Source of the DNA: VBCG01 sp044226535
GTDB lineage: Bacteria; Pseudomonadota; Gammaproteobacteria; Burkholderiales; Casimicrobiaceae
Reading direction: 5' to 3'
Assembly: GCA_044226535.1 (NCBI GenBank)
Contig: JBGAGT010000012.1
Location: 96,042 to 160,041 of the forward strand
Length of the DNA: 64,000 nucleotides
A program made the position numbers and the translations under genes. Positions 30,840 to 40,348 of the stretch are shown here, one piece after another. Every line of letters begins with the position of its first letter. Within the stretch, counting starts at the first letter, position 1. Below the pieces are notes generated by a model, which was not told the origin of the DNA, did not search any database, and worked only from the letters and a program-made list of their open reading frames with translations.

Positions 30840-31898
30840 TCAGGCGGCGAGGCCCAGCCGCCGCGCCTCCTGGTCGAATGCCACGGCCACGCGGCCGATG
30901 GCGTGTCGTCCGAGGACCATGCGCATGGCCTCGCGGCGGTCGTCCAGCGAGAAGACACCACCGCTTTCGATGCGCATGCGGCCCTGGGCGATCCACTGGA
31001 ACATCTGCCTCATCGCACTCTCGAGCTGCGGTCGGTAGTGCTTGCCCATGTCCTTGTGGCGTTTGGGATCGTTGCCCCACTGGCCGTTGTAGTAGCCGTT
31101 GTTGAGTCCCAGCACCCGGATGTTCTTCATCAGCACGATGTTGGCCGGGATCTGCGGAACCACGCCGCTGGCGAAACCGACCGGCATGATCGCGCCCTCG
31201 GGCGCCACGCAGCGCAAAGATTCCGTGAAGACGTCGCCGCCGATGGGGTCGAACACCGCGTCCACGCCGCGGTCGCCGGTGACGTCGAGGACCACCTTGC
31301 GGAACTCCTGCTCGCGATAGTTCACCACGTGGTCGGCTCCGTGGGCGCGACAGGTCGCGGCCTTGTCGGCCGATCCGCAGGTCGCGATGACGGTGGCGCC
31401 CAGGATCTTGGCGATGTCGATCGCGGGAAGGCCGACCCCGCCGGCTGCACCGTGGATGAGGATCGTCTGCCCGAAGCGCAGGTTGAACCATTGCGGCCAT
31501 GCCAGCGCGATGTAGGCGGTCATGCAAGACGTGGTGAGCCCGACCGCCGAGACGAACGGCATGTCGTCCGGGATCCGGAACGTCCTGTGGGCCGGTGCGA
31601 CGCACTCCTCGGCATAGGCGCCGTAGTCGACGAACGCCGTCACACGGTCGCCCACGGCGAGGTCTGCCACGCCTTCCCCGAGCTCGGTGACGATGCCTGC
31701 GACTTCGTTGCCCGGCACGTGCGGCAAGGGCGGCTTGAGCTGGTACTTGCCCTCCACGCGCAGCGACAATGCGAAATTGGTTCCGGCCGCCTGCGTCCGG
31801 ATTCTCACGGTGCCGGGAAGGACCCGGGGAACCGGCCAGGATTCCTCGACGGGAAGGTCGTCGAACCTGGCCCAGTCATGCACTACCAAAGCGCGCAC
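30840..31898 (-). CDS. zinc-free medium-chain dehydrogenase, quinone oxidoreductase / enoyl reductase type
   Basis: A 352-residue MDR-superfamily protein with a GroES-like N-terminal domain (PHVPGNEVAGIVTELGEGV, GDRVTAFVDYGAYAEE) and a Rossmann domain (ILIHGAAGGVGLPAIDIAKI). It lacks the structural and catalytic zinc cysteines, placing it with NADPH:quinone oxidoreductases and crotonyl/acryloyl-type reductases. It probably reduces an activated double bond in the pathway, but the substrate is not evident. It lies between lysR (56 bases) and the CoA transferase (67 bases) on the minus strand. Confidence 0.88.
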   Translation of the reverse strand: MRALVVHDWARFDDLPVEESWPVPRVLPGTVRIRTQAAGTNFALSLRVEGKYQLKPPLPHVPGNEVAGIVTELGEGVADLAVGDRVTAFVDYGAYAEECVAPAHRTFRIPDDMPFVSAVGLTTSCMTAYIALAWPQWFNLRFGQTILIHGAAGGVGLPAIDIAKILGATVIATCGSADKAATCRAHGADHVVNYREQEFRKVVLDVTGDRGVDAVFDPIGGDVFTESLRCVAPEGAIMPVGFASGVVPQIPANIVLMKNIRVLGLNNGYYNGQWGNDPKRHKDMGKHYRPQLESAMRQMFQWIAQGRMRIESGGVFSLDDRREAMRMVLGRHAIGRVAVAFDQEARRLGLAA

Positions 31899-31954
31899 GG
31901 CATCTCCTCTGTCCCGCCAGGATCATGCGTCGATCGAGCGTGGGCACGCGCGAC

Positions 31955-32878
31955 TCAATCGACGATCTGGTCCCACAAGGGATCGAGCGGGACGACACCT
32001 TGGAGGAAGGAAACGAAGGCCTTCACGCGCGCCGTGGTGGCCATGTGGGGCAGCGACACCGCGAACACGTCGCGACCGGGGGCGGTGTATTGCTTCAGCA
32101 ACACCTTCAGCTTCCCGGTACGCACGGCATGTGCGGCGACGAACGTGGAGATCATGATCACGCCGAGCCCCGACACCGCGGCATCGAGCAAGGATTCGGT
32201 GTTGTTGAAGTTGATGTAGCCCTTGGGCGTGTAGACGACGTCCTTGTCACCGACGTGGAAGTGCCAATCCCTGTAGCGCCCCGTCTGCGGATTGAAGTAG
32301 CAGAGGCAGCGATGCCGCGCCAAGTCGGCTGGAACGGCGGGCTCGGGGTTCTGCGCGAGATAAGCAGGGGCCGCGCAGGCCACGTACCGCAGGGTGCAAA
32401 TGCGCCGCGCGACCAGCCCCGCGTCGCTCACCTCGCCGATCTGCACCGCGAGGTCGATGTGTTCGCCGTTCAGGTCGGTAATGCGGTCGCTGAGTTCGAT
32501 GTCCAGCGAAAGATTGGGATAGCTTTCGATGAAGCGCCCGAGGTAGGGAACGATGACCTTCCGGCCGAAGGCGATCGGCAGCTGGACCTTGAGTCGCCCC
32601 TTGAACGTCGTGAGCGTGGTCGCGAGGTCGCTGTCGAGCTGGTCCATTTCCGCGGCGATGCGCCGAAAGCGCTCGTACAGGCGTGCGCCGCCGTCGGTAA
32701 GGCTTACCCGGCGCGTCGACCTCGATACCAGCCGCGCGCCGAGCTGGCTCTCCAGCTTGGAGATCGACTTGCTCACCGCGGAAGGCGAGACGCCCAGCCT
32801 TGCGGCGGCCTTGGTGAGACTCTTGGTCTCGGCGACGGCAATCAAGACCGGAACGGAATCGAGATTCTTGAGATGCAT
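31955..32878 (-). CDS. LysR family transcriptional regulator (hyu/ABC transporter side)
   Basis: A 307-residue regulator. The winged helix-turn-helix is residues 5-60 (AETKSLTKAAARLGVSPSAV) and the effector domain includes GEHIDLAVQIGEVSDAGLVA and LLDAAVSGLGVIMISTF. This resembles the CrgA-type LysR subgroup. I chose ATG 32878, the normal family start, over an in-frame ATG at 32956. It is divergent from hyuA across 238 bases and is the first of three closely spaced minus-strand genes. It probably controls one or both of these flanking units. Confidence 0.92.
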   Translation of the reverse strand: MHLKNLDSVPVLIAVAETKSLTKAAARLGVSPSAVSKSISKLESQLGARLVSRSTRRVSLTDGGARLYERFRRIAAEMDQLDSDLATTLTTFKGRLKVQLPIAFGRKVIVPYLGRFIESYPNLSLDIELSDRITDLNGEHIDLAVQIGEVSDAGLVARRICTLRYVACAAPAYLAQNPEPAVPADLARHRCLCYFNPQTGRYRDWHFHVGDKDVVYTPKGYINFNNTESLLDAAVSGLGVIMISTFVAAHAVRTGKLKVLLKQYTAPGRDVFAVSLPHMATTARVKAFVSFLQGVVPLDPLWDQIVD

Positions 32879-32905
32879 TTTCGCCTCGAAGCTTACCAAG
32901 AATGA

Positions 32906-32933
32906 TATTGACCAATACTCATGACTGACATGA
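32906..32933. promoter_or_regulatory. candidate LysR operators between lysR and hyuA
   Basis: The 238-base divergent gap is AT-richer than its surroundings. It holds TATTGACCAATA (32906-32917), a near-palindrome, and next to it TCATG-ACTGA-CATGA (32919-32933), a perfect interrupted palindrome. Both lie within 60 bases of the lysR start codon. I cannot identify convincing -35/-10 pairs, so the assignment is tentative. Confidence 0.4.
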
Positions 32934-33116
32934 TGTACAGGAATCAATAATCCCACATGAGGGCGCCATCACGGTCGATACATGCGCATCTGGCAATTCT
33001 GGATTGCCGAAAAAGCGGTTTATCGCGCGTTGCCTTCTCCCTAATATTGCTGTCGGCAGCCGATCGACGCGATTTCACGTGGCGAGGCGCGAAAACCCAT
33101 CTCTTCGACAGCAAAA

Positions 33117-35135
33117 ATGGCGTTCACCGTCGGCATCGATATTGGAGGCACATTCACAGATATCGTCGTCATCAACGAGGCGACGGGCGAGGTGCGGGTC
33201 ACCAAGACCCTTTCCACGCTGAACAATCGGGCGGACGGGATGCTCGATGGCTTGCGGAAGCTCGAGGTGCCGCTCGCCGAGGTTTCGCGGGTTGTCCACG
33301 GAATGACCGTCGCGACCAACGCGATGCTGGAGCGTAATGGCGCCAAGGTGGCGCTCATCACGACCCGCGGGTTCCGTGACGTCCTGGAGATCGGCCGGAC
33401 GCAGCGCATGACTTTCACCATGTTCGACCCGTACTTCGTCAAGCCGGCGCCGATAGTCGGCAGGCAGCTACGCTTCGAGGTCGGCGAGCGGGTCCTGCAT
33501 GACGGAAGCGTCGAAAGGGCGCTGGACGAGGAGGAGGTGCGCGGGGCCTGCCGGCTGGCAAGGGAAGCCGGGGCGGAGGCCTTCGCCATCTGCTTCATCA
33601 ACTCGCACCGCAATGCTCGCCACGAGGAACATGCTGCGCGCATCGTGGCGGAGGAGACGGGCGGCAGGCCGATCTCGATTTCCAGCGAGGTCGTCCCGGA
33701 GTACCGCGAATTCGAGCGCTTCAGCACTACGGCGGCCAACGCATTCGTGCAGCCGGTGATTTCGCACTACCTCGCGAGCTTCGACGAGCGGCTGCGGGCA
33801 GCCGGCTACGAGGGGCCTGTCTACATCATGGCCTCGAGCGGCGGCACGATGGATGCGCAGCGTGCGGCGCGGATGCCGGTGACGACCCTATTCTCGGGCC
33901 CGGCCGGTGGCGTAGTGGGCGCCATCGGCGCCACGCATCGGACGGCGCACCGCAACATCATCTCCTACGACATGGGTGGCACCAGCACGGACGTGTGCCT
34001 CATCGAGGACGGGGCCGCCAGCTTCGCCACCCAGAGCATCGTCGCCGGAATGCCGATCAAGGTTCCACAGGTCAACATCAACACCGTGGGTGCCGGAGGG
34101 GGCAGCATCGCCTGGGTGGACAACGGTTCGCTGCGCGTCGGCCCACGAAGCGCGGGTTCGACGCCGGGACCGGTCTGCTATGGCCGCGGCGGCAGTGAAA
34201 TCACGGTCACCGACGCCAACCTGCTGCTGGGGCGCGTCGGCGAGCGCTCGCTGCTCGATGGCGAGATCGTCCTCGACATGGGGGCTGCGCAGGCGGCGAT
34301 GGACCGGCTGTGCGAAGAGGTAGGCATGCGTGATGCCCACGGACTCGCCGAGGGCGTGATTCGCCTCGCGGTGGTGAAGATGGCAAATGCCATACGCGAG
34401 ATCTCGTTGCAACGTGGCCATGATCCTGCCGAGTTCGCGTTGCTGGCGCTGGGCGGCGCGGGTCCGATGCACGCGGCGGAAGCCGCCGCCGAGCTCGGCA
34501 TCGCGCGCGTGGTGATTCCGCGCTATCCGGGGAACCTCTCCGCCCTCGGGCTCGTCTCGTCCGACTTGCGGCTGGACTACAGCACCTCGTTTCGCGTGCC
34601 TTTGGTGGCCATGCAAGCGGAACGTGCCGACAGTGCCTTCGAGCGCATGATCGAACGCGGGCGCCACGAGCTCCGTGAAAGCGGCCATCAGGAGGCGATC
34701 AGCAGTACTCGCCTCGTCGACTTGCGTTACTCCGGCCAGGCTTTCGAGCTCACCATCGCCCTCGACCCCGGGCCGATCTCAGCTGGCGCGCTCCGCGAGG
34801 CTTTCGTCGCGGAGTACGTCCGCCAGTACGGGCACAAGCAGGATCAGGGCGACATCGAGGTCGTGGCGCTGCGTGTCGCGGTGACGGCCAGAGTGCCGCG
34901 TCCCAACATGGCGCCACCGCGGGCCGCGGGCACATCAGCGCGGCGCACCACGCGCGAGGCCCAATTCCAGGGCGTGCGTGCGCCGGTCCCCGTGCTTCGC
35001 CGCGAGTCGCTCGACACCGGCTTCGCCGAGGACGGCCCGATGATCATCGAGGAATTCGGTGCGACGACGGTCGTGCCGCCGTCGTGGCGTGCGTCGCTCG
35101 AGCCGAACGGGAACATCCTTCTGACACGCATATGA
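33117..35135 (+). CDS. hydantoinase/oxoprolinase family protein, subunit A (HyuA-like)
   Basis: A 672-residue protein with the actin-like ATPase fold of the N-methylhydantoinase / 5-oxoprolinase / acetone carboxylase family. Visible are VGIDIGGTFTDIVVINEATG, VVHGMTVATNAMLERNGAKV, IMASSGGTMDAQRA, SYDMGGTSTDVCLIE and LALGGAGPMHAAEAAAELG. Members couple ATP hydrolysis to opening of a cyclic amide or to carboxylation. The partner subunit follows with a 4-base overlap. The substrate is unknown, and similarity to acetone carboxylase subunits cannot be excluded without a tree. Confidence 0.9.
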   Translation: MAFTVGIDIGGTFTDIVVINEATGEVRVTKTLSTLNNRADGMLDGLRKLEVPLAEVSRVVHGMTVATNAMLERNGAKVALITTRGFRDVLEIGRTQRMTFTMFDPYFVKPAPIVGRQLRFEVGERVLHDGSVERALDEEEVRGACRLAREAGAEAFAICFINSHRNARHEEHAARIVAEETGGRPISISSEVVPEYREFERFSTTAANAFVQPVISHYLASFDERLRAAGYEGPVYIMASSGGTMDAQRAARMPVTTLFSGPAGGVVGAIGATHRTAHRNIISYDMGGTSTDVCLIEDGAASFATQSIVAGMPIKVPQVNINTVGAGGGSIAWVDNGSLRVGPRSAGSTPGPVCYGRGGSEITVTDANLLLGRVGERSLLDGEIVLDMGAAQAAMDRLCEEVGMRDAHGLAEGVIRLAVVKMANAIREISLQRGHDPAEFALLALGGAGPMHAAEAAAELGIARVVIPRYPGNLSALGLVSSDLRLDYSTSFRVPLVAMQAERADSAFERMIERGRHELRESGHQEAISSTRLVDLRYSGQAFELTIALDPGPISAGALREAFVAEYVRQYGHKQDQGDIEVVALRVAVTARVPRPNMAPPRAAGTSARRTTREAQFQGVRAPVPVLRRESLDTGFAEDGPMIIEEFGATTVVPPSWRASLEPNGNILLTRI

Positions 35136-37201
35136 ACCTAGAGATCAACCTCGTCGACGTCGCAGTGCTCCAGGAGCGCCTGATCGCCATCGTTCGCGAG
35201 ATGCGCGTGAACCTGATGCGCACCGCGTTTTCGTCGGTCATATACGAATCCCAGGACTATTCCTGCGCGCTCCTCGATGGCGCAGGGCAGCTCATCGCGC
35301 AGGCCGAGGACAATCCTTCGCACATCTTCCCGATGCCGTTTTCCACGCGGCGCATTCTCGAGATGTACAAGGGCAACATCAAGCCTGGCGACGTGTTCAT
35401 CGTCAACGATCCCTATATCGGTGGAACCCATCTCAACGACGTCGCCATCATCGCGCCTTGTTTTTTCGAGGGCGAGCTCCAGGTCATTCCCGCGGTGCGC
35501 GCCCACTGGGGCGACGTCGGCGGCATGGTCCCGGGAAGCCTCTCGGGCAAGGCCGAGAACATCTACCAGGAGGGCGTGCGGATACCTCCGATACGGCTCA
35601 TCGAGCAGGGACGCCCGAATGCGGAGTTGATGCGGCTGATGATGGCGAACATGCGTGCGCCCGGTGACCGCCAGGGCGACCTCAACGCGATGCTCAGCAC
35701 CTGCGTCGTAGCGCAGCGTCGCCTCGAGGAGCTTTTCGTGAATGGCGGGGCAAAGGCCGTTCGGGCGCGGGTGACACGCATGCTCGACGATTCCGAGCGG
35801 CAGATGCGCTCCGGTATCGGCAGGATCAGGCCCGGCGAGTATTGGTACGAGAACTACCTCGACTCGAGCGGCCTCGAGAACCAGCCGTTGCCCATACGCC
35901 TCAAGCTGACGGTGGGCGCCGACTCCATCGAGGCCGATTTCGCCGGAACAGCGGAGCAGGTGATTGGCCCTACCAACGGCGGCGTGGCCGTCGCGCCGAC
36001 GGGCGTGTTCGTCATCCTGAAATCGTTCCTCACGCCGGGAACAGCCGTGAACGAAGGCGCGTTCCGTCCGATTTCGCTCAACACGCCTGCCGGCACGATC
36101 CTCAATGCCAAGCACCCCGCCGCATGCGGCGGCTTCAGCGAGATCCGGCGGGCAGTCGAAGCCGCGGTAATCGGCTGCCTTTCGCAGGCGATTCCCGACC
36201 TGATCTCGGGCGACACCAAGGGCGCCGCCAACCATTGCACGATCTCGAGCTTCGACCCGAAGACCGATCGCTCGTACCTCTTCTACGAATACCCCGCCGG
36301 CGGCACGGGTGGCTGGAAAGGCGCGGATGGCAACAATGCCACGCGCATCTTTTCGGAAGGTGATTTCAGCTCGATCCAGCCGGTGGAGGCGGTCGAGGCG
36401 GAGCACCCCCTCCTGGTGGAGCGCTGCGAGTTGCGTGAAGACTCCTGTGGCGCGGGCGAGAAGCGGGGTGGCCTGGGATTGCGGCGGGAGATCCGCGTGC
36501 TCAAGGAGGCGCGGCTGTCGGTACTGTCCGACCGCAACGTCGTGCCACCATTCGGCGTTTGCGGCGGATCGTCGGGCGCGCCGAATCGCTTCGTCGTCCG
36601 GCGCAAGGGCGAGACCATCGAGCCATCCAATACGCCCGGCAAGTGCAGCGGCTTCCCACTCGATATCGGGGATGTCGTGGTGATGGAGAGCGCGGGCGGC
36701 GGCGGCTACGGGGACCCGCTGGATCGGCGCGTCGCGGCCGTCCTGCACGACGTCGATCGAGGCTACGTGTCACAGGACTACGCCGCGCAAAACCACGGCG
36801 TGGCGTTCGCGGGCGCCGAAGTGGACGAGCACGCCACCGCGGAGCTGCGTGCCGCACGGCGTGCCGCCGCTCAGCGCCTGACCGTGACATCGGCCGAGCG
36901 GGACCTCCATTCCAACGGATTGCGCCTGCTGCCGATTTCCTTCGCCGACGCTCGCGGATTCGGCCTCGACAAGGGCGACCTGGTCGAGATGCTTGCCCCG
37001 AAGGGCGCCTCGCTGCGCGCGTGGGTGCTCCCGATGGAGCGCGAACGGGGCGGCGTCGCCCTTGGCCCCGTGGGACGCGCCATCCTGGGATGCGAAGCTG
37101 GTGGTGCCATCGAGATTCGCAAGCTGCGCCAAGGTCCGCCGGTGCCGACCATCGATATGGCTTCCCCAAGGGAGGGCTTGAACGAGATGACCACGGAGTG
37201 A
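35132..37201 (+). CDS. hydantoinase B/oxoprolinase family protein (HyuB-like) with C-terminal extension
   Basis: A 689-residue subunit B. It carries RTAFSSVIYESQDYSCALLD, DVFIVNDPYIGGTHLNDVAI, RAHWGDVGGMVPGSLSG, NAKHPAACGGFSEIRRAVEA and AGGGGYGDPLDRRVAAVLHD. The usual family fold ends near residue 590. About 100 further residues follow (SNGLRLLPISFADARGFGLD onward, ending near AIEIRKL), which look like a small beta-barrel domain. ATG 35132 overlaps the hyuA stop (ATGA). The two subunits are expected to form one ATP-dependent complex. Confidence 0.9.
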   Translation: MNLEINLVDVAVLQERLIAIVREMRVNLMRTAFSSVIYESQDYSCALLDGAGQLIAQAEDNPSHIFPMPFSTRRILEMYKGNIKPGDVFIVNDPYIGGTHLNDVAIIAPCFFEGELQVIPAVRAHWGDVGGMVPGSLSGKAENIYQEGVRIPPIRLIEQGRPNAELMRLMMANMRAPGDRQGDLNAMLSTCVVAQRRLEELFVNGGAKAVRARVTRMLDDSERQMRSGIGRIRPGEYWYENYLDSSGLENQPLPIRLKLTVGADSIEADFAGTAEQVIGPTNGGVAVAPTGVFVILKSFLTPGTAVNEGAFRPISLNTPAGTILNAKHPAACGGFSEIRRAVEAAVIGCLSQAIPDLISGDTKGAANHCTISSFDPKTDRSYLFYEYPAGGTGGWKGADGNNATRIFSEGDFSSIQPVEAVEAEHPLLVERCELREDSCGAGEKRGGLGLRREIRVLKEARLSVLSDRNVVPPFGVCGGSSGAPNRFVVRRKGETIEPSNTPGKCSGFPLDIGDVVVMESAGGGGYGDPLDRRVAAVLHDVDRGYVSQDYAAQNHGVAFAGAEVDEHATAELRAARRAAAQRLTVTSAERDLHSNGLRLLPISFADARGFGLDKGDLVEMLAPKGASLRAWVLPMERERGGVALGPVGRAILGCEAGGAIEIRKLRQGPPVPTIDMASPREGLNEMTTE

Positions 37202-37283
37202 CGGAAGCTGGACGCCGACCTTGCAGTCGGGCAGGCGAGCGGCGTGGTTCGGGTCGAAAATGCAATTCTGCTAGGAGATATCA

Positions 37284-38366
37284 ATGAACAGGACGATCAA
37301 GCTGTCATCGCTGCTCTCAACCGGCGTACTCGCCTTGGCGCTGGGGACCCTGGGTCTGCAGGGTTTCGCCCAGGCCCAGGCGCCGAAACCGGAAAAGAAG
37401 GTCGTCATCGGGATCTTCGGTGGCAACCTGGGCCAGCAACTGCGTACCGTCATCGATGCCTATGCCAAGCCGCTGGGCGTGGAGACGATCTACGTCGAAG
37501 GAACGTCCAACGGCCTGCTTGCCAAGGCGCGGGCGCAACGCGATGCGCCACAGATGGACCTGTTCGTGGGCAACGACCAGACCTTCGCGCTCGCCAAGTC
37601 GCTGGGCCTGCTTGCGAAGCTCGACACTTCCATCGTTACCAACCTCCAGTACGTGCGGCCCGGCTACAAGGATCGCGACGGCTTCGGGCAGTTCTACGAG
37701 ATCAATCCGGTCGGCTTCGTGTACCGCACCGACAAGTTCGCCGAAGCCGGCATCACCATGCCCGCCAACTGGTCGTTGCTTTCCGATCCGCGGCTCAAGA
37801 ACCGGGTGACGCTGTTCTCTCCGACCGTGTCGTTCGGCTTCCATTACCTGATCGGCGTCGCGCTCGCGGCCGGCAAGAACGAGCAGGACATCGCGCCGGC
37901 CTGGAACGAGCTGCCCAAGGTAATGGCCAACGGTGCTACCGTCGTGACGACGCCCGGGCAGGTCGACGCGATGGCCACGCGCGGAGAAACCTGGATCTAC
38001 GTGTCGTCGGCCGTGCGGGCAAAGCTGGCGAAGGAGCAGGGCGCGCCCATCGGATTCTCGATTCCGCAGGATGCGCCGCCGATCGCGTTCCCCAACTTCA
38101 TGGGCGCCGTGAAAAACGCGCAGAATCCCGTCATCGCGCAGATGATCATCAACCACATGATAAGCAAGCAGGCCCAGACGGAGATTGCCACCACGGGTGC
38201 GATCGTTCCCGTCAACACGCAGGTCGAACTCTCGCCGGACCTCAAGCAACGCCTCGGGTTCGCGCCCGACAAGCCGCTGCCTGCCATCCACGTGCTGGAC
38301 GTCGGCGCCATCAACGCGCAGCTCGACGAATGGGTCGAGAAATTCAATCGTACGGTGGCGCGCTGA
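37284..38366 (+). CDS. ABC transporter extracellular substrate-binding protein (PotD/PotF type)
   Basis: A 360-residue periplasmic binding protein. It has a Sec signal peptide with likely cleavage after AQAQA (about residue 33), then the type 2 fold beginning VVIGIFGGNLGQQLRTVIDAY. AGGAGATATCA precedes the ATG. The family serves polyamines, opines, phosphonates, 2-aminoethylphosphonate and some organic acids; its operon with hyuAB suggests uptake of a nitrogen-containing or carboxylic substrate handled by the island. It follows hyuB by 82 bases. Confidence 0.9.
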   Translation: MNRTIKLSSLLSTGVLALALGTLGLQGFAQAQAPKPEKKVVIGIFGGNLGQQLRTVIDAYAKPLGVETIYVEGTSNGLLAKARAQRDAPQMDLFVGNDQTFALAKSLGLLAKLDTSIVTNLQYVRPGYKDRDGFGQFYEINPVGFVYRTDKFAEAGITMPANWSLLSDPRLKNRVTLFSPTVSFGFHYLIGVALAAGKNEQDIAPAWNELPKVMANGATVVTTPGQVDAMATRGETWIYVSSAVRAKLAKEQGAPIGFSIPQDAPPIAFPNFMGAVKNAQNPVIAQMIINHMISKQAQTEIATTGAIVPVNTQVELSPDLKQRLGFAPDKPLPAIHVLDVGAINAQLDEWVEKFNRTVAR

Positions 38367-38393
38367 GCGTCTCGCCGTCAGACGGGAGTTTCG

Positions 38394-39467
38394 ATGTCCG
38401 TGCTCGATGTACGTGGCCTCGTGAAGAGCTACGCGGCCAACCGGGTCGTCGACGACATTTCGTTTTCGCTCGCGGAAGGGGAATGCCTCGCCTTGCTGGG
38501 CCCCTCGGGTTGCGGCAAGACCACGCTGCTGAACATCGTCGCGGGCTTCATCGAACCGGAGGCGGGAACGGTGAGCATGGAGGGGCGGCCCATCACTTCC
38601 GCTCCCCCCCACCAGCGGAACATGGGCATGGTGTTCCAAGACTATGCCTTGTTCCCGCACCTGAACGTCTACGAGAACGTGGAATTCGGGTTGAAGATGC
38701 GGGGCGCCAGGCAATCGGTGCGCCGCGAGACCGCGACTCAGGTGCTGCAGCTGGTGGGACTGGGCGAGTTCGGGGAGCGCAACGTGGCGCAACTCTCGGG
38801 CGGCCAGCGACAGCGCGTCGCGGTCGCGCGAGCGCTGGCGATCCGCCCGAAGCTGCTCCTTTTCGACGAGCCGCTCTCGAACCTCGATAGTCGGCTGCGC
38901 GAGACGATGCGGGCCGAGATCCGGCACCTGCTCACCCGTACCGGCTTGACCGCCCTGTTCGTCACCCACGACCAGTCGGAGGCCTTCGCAGTCGCCGATC
39001 GGGTCGCCGTGCTCAACAAGGGACGCGTCGAGCAGATCGGGCCGCCGCGTGAGATATACGATCACCCGGAGACCGAATACGCGGCGGAGTGCCTGGGGGC
39101 CTGCAACCTGATCGAAGGCAATGTCGTTTCGGCGGATGCCGGCGTCGTGGTGGTGCAGGCCTGCGGGACCGTGCTGCGGGCGCCAGCCTCGGGTGCGCCG
39201 GTCGGGCCCGGCGAGCGTGTGGTGCTGGTGGTGCGGCCGCACGACGTACGGTTGTCCGCAGACGCCGTTGACTCGGTACTCGGGAACTGCGTCCGCGGGC
39301 GCGTTTCGCACGTGGAGCGCCTCGGCACCCATTCCCAGGTGGCCGTGCGGGCGGATGCGACGGCGCAGATCTCGGCGATCGCGTCGAACCGCACCGGCGT
39401 CGCGGTCGACGACGTGGCTGCGGTGGCCTGGGACGTCGACGCGACATGGATCGTGCGCAAGCGGTGA
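38394..39467 (+). CDS. ABC transporter ATP-binding protein (PotA type)
   Basis: A 357-residue ATPase with Walker A GPSGCGKTTLL, Q-loop VFQDYALFPHL, signature LSGGQRQRVAVARAL, Walker B LLLFDEPLSNLD and switch histidine VTHDQSEA, then a C-terminal TOBE domain (from about residue 270) typical of importers of the spermidine/putrescine and iron/thiamin groups. It starts 27 bases after the binding protein. The stop overlaps a GTG that could start the first permease. Confidence 0.93.
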   Translation: MSVLDVRGLVKSYAANRVVDDISFSLAEGECLALLGPSGCGKTTLLNIVAGFIEPEAGTVSMEGRPITSAPPHQRNMGMVFQDYALFPHLNVYENVEFGLKMRGARQSVRRETATQVLQLVGLGEFGERNVAQLSGGQRQRVAVARALAIRPKLLLFDEPLSNLDSRLRETMRAEIRHLLTRTGLTALFVTHDQSEAFAVADRVAVLNKGRVEQIGPPREIYDHPETEYAAECLGACNLIEGNVVSADAGVVVVQACGTVLRAPASGAPVGPGERVVLVVRPHDVRLSADAVDSVLGNCVRGRVSHVERLGTHSQVAVRADATAQISAIASNRTGVAVDDVAAVAWDVDATWIVRKR

Positions 39468-39469
39468 GC

Positions 39470-40348
39470 ATGGCGCGACTCCGCGTTCCACGCGCCGCGT
39501 CGGCGACCTGGATCATGCTCGCCCCCGGCGTGCTGATCATGCTGGTGTTCTTCCTGGTACCGATGCTGTACCTGGCCTTCGACAGCTTCCACAAGTTCAG
39601 CCTCACGACCGGAACCGGGAGCTTCTCGTTCGCGAACTACACCCGCCTGCTGACCGATCCCTACTATCTCGCCGTGCTCTGGAACACGTTCCGGCTCGCG
39701 GGGATCGCCGCCGTGCTTTCGCTGGTCCTCGGATATCCCCTGGCGCTGCTGCTGTGGCAGGCGCCCACGCGCTTCAAGGGATTGCTTGTGATCGCCATCA
39801 TCGCGCCGCTCCTCGTGAGCGTGATCGTGCGGACATTCGGATGGATCGTCATCCTCGGCAAGTACGGCCTGGTGAACAGCTTGATCCACGCGATCGCCGG
39901 GGACGTCGATGAGGCGAGGCAGGGGCACCTGTTCACCGAATACGCCGTGGTGATCGGCATGGTGCACGTCTACATTCCCTTCATGGTGCTGGCAATCTAC
40001 AGCGCGCTGCAGAAGCAGCAAAAGCGCTTCGTGAATGCGGCGCGCAACCTCGGCGCCAGCCGCTGGCGGGCATTCCTGCACGTGACACTGCCGCTCAGCG
40101 TGCCGGGGATCGTCGCCGGCGTCACGACCGTATTCGCCATGGCGGCGGGCTCCTACGTGACCGTGGCGGTGCTGGGCGGCTCGCGCATCATGGTCATGTC
40201 CATCCTCGCCTACCAGCAAGCCGTGGGGCTCGCGAACTGGCAATTCGGCGCGGCCGTGGCGATCGTGCTGATGGTGGGTACGCTCGTGATCATCCAGATC
40301 GTGCAAACGGTGTTCGCGCGTACGTTGCCAAGGGTGCACGGGACATGA
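39470..40348 (+). CDS. ABC transporter permease (PotB type)
   Basis: A 292-residue inner-membrane permease with about six helices and the EAA-like cytoplasmic loop NAARNLGASRWRAFLHVTLP that contacts the ATPase. Starts at 39446 (ATG), 39464 (GTG, overlapping the previous stop) and 39470 (ATG) are all in frame; I chose 39470 as the simplest non-overlapping ATG, without strong evidence. It overlaps the next permease by 4 bases. Confidence 0.9.
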   Translation: MARLRVPRAASATWIMLAPGVLIMLVFFLVPMLYLAFDSFHKFSLTTGTGSFSFANYTRLLTDPYYLAVLWNTFRLAGIAAVLSLVLGYPLALLLWQAPTRFKGLLVIAIIAPLLVSVIVRTFGWIVILGKYGLVNSLIHAIAGDVDEARQGHLFTEYAVVIGMVHVYIPFMVLAIYSALQKQQKRFVNAARNLGASRWRAFLHVTLPLSVPGIVAGVTTVFAMAAGSYVTVAVLGGSRIMVMSILAYQQAVGLANWQFGAAVAIVLMVGTLVIIQIVQTVFARTLPRVHGT

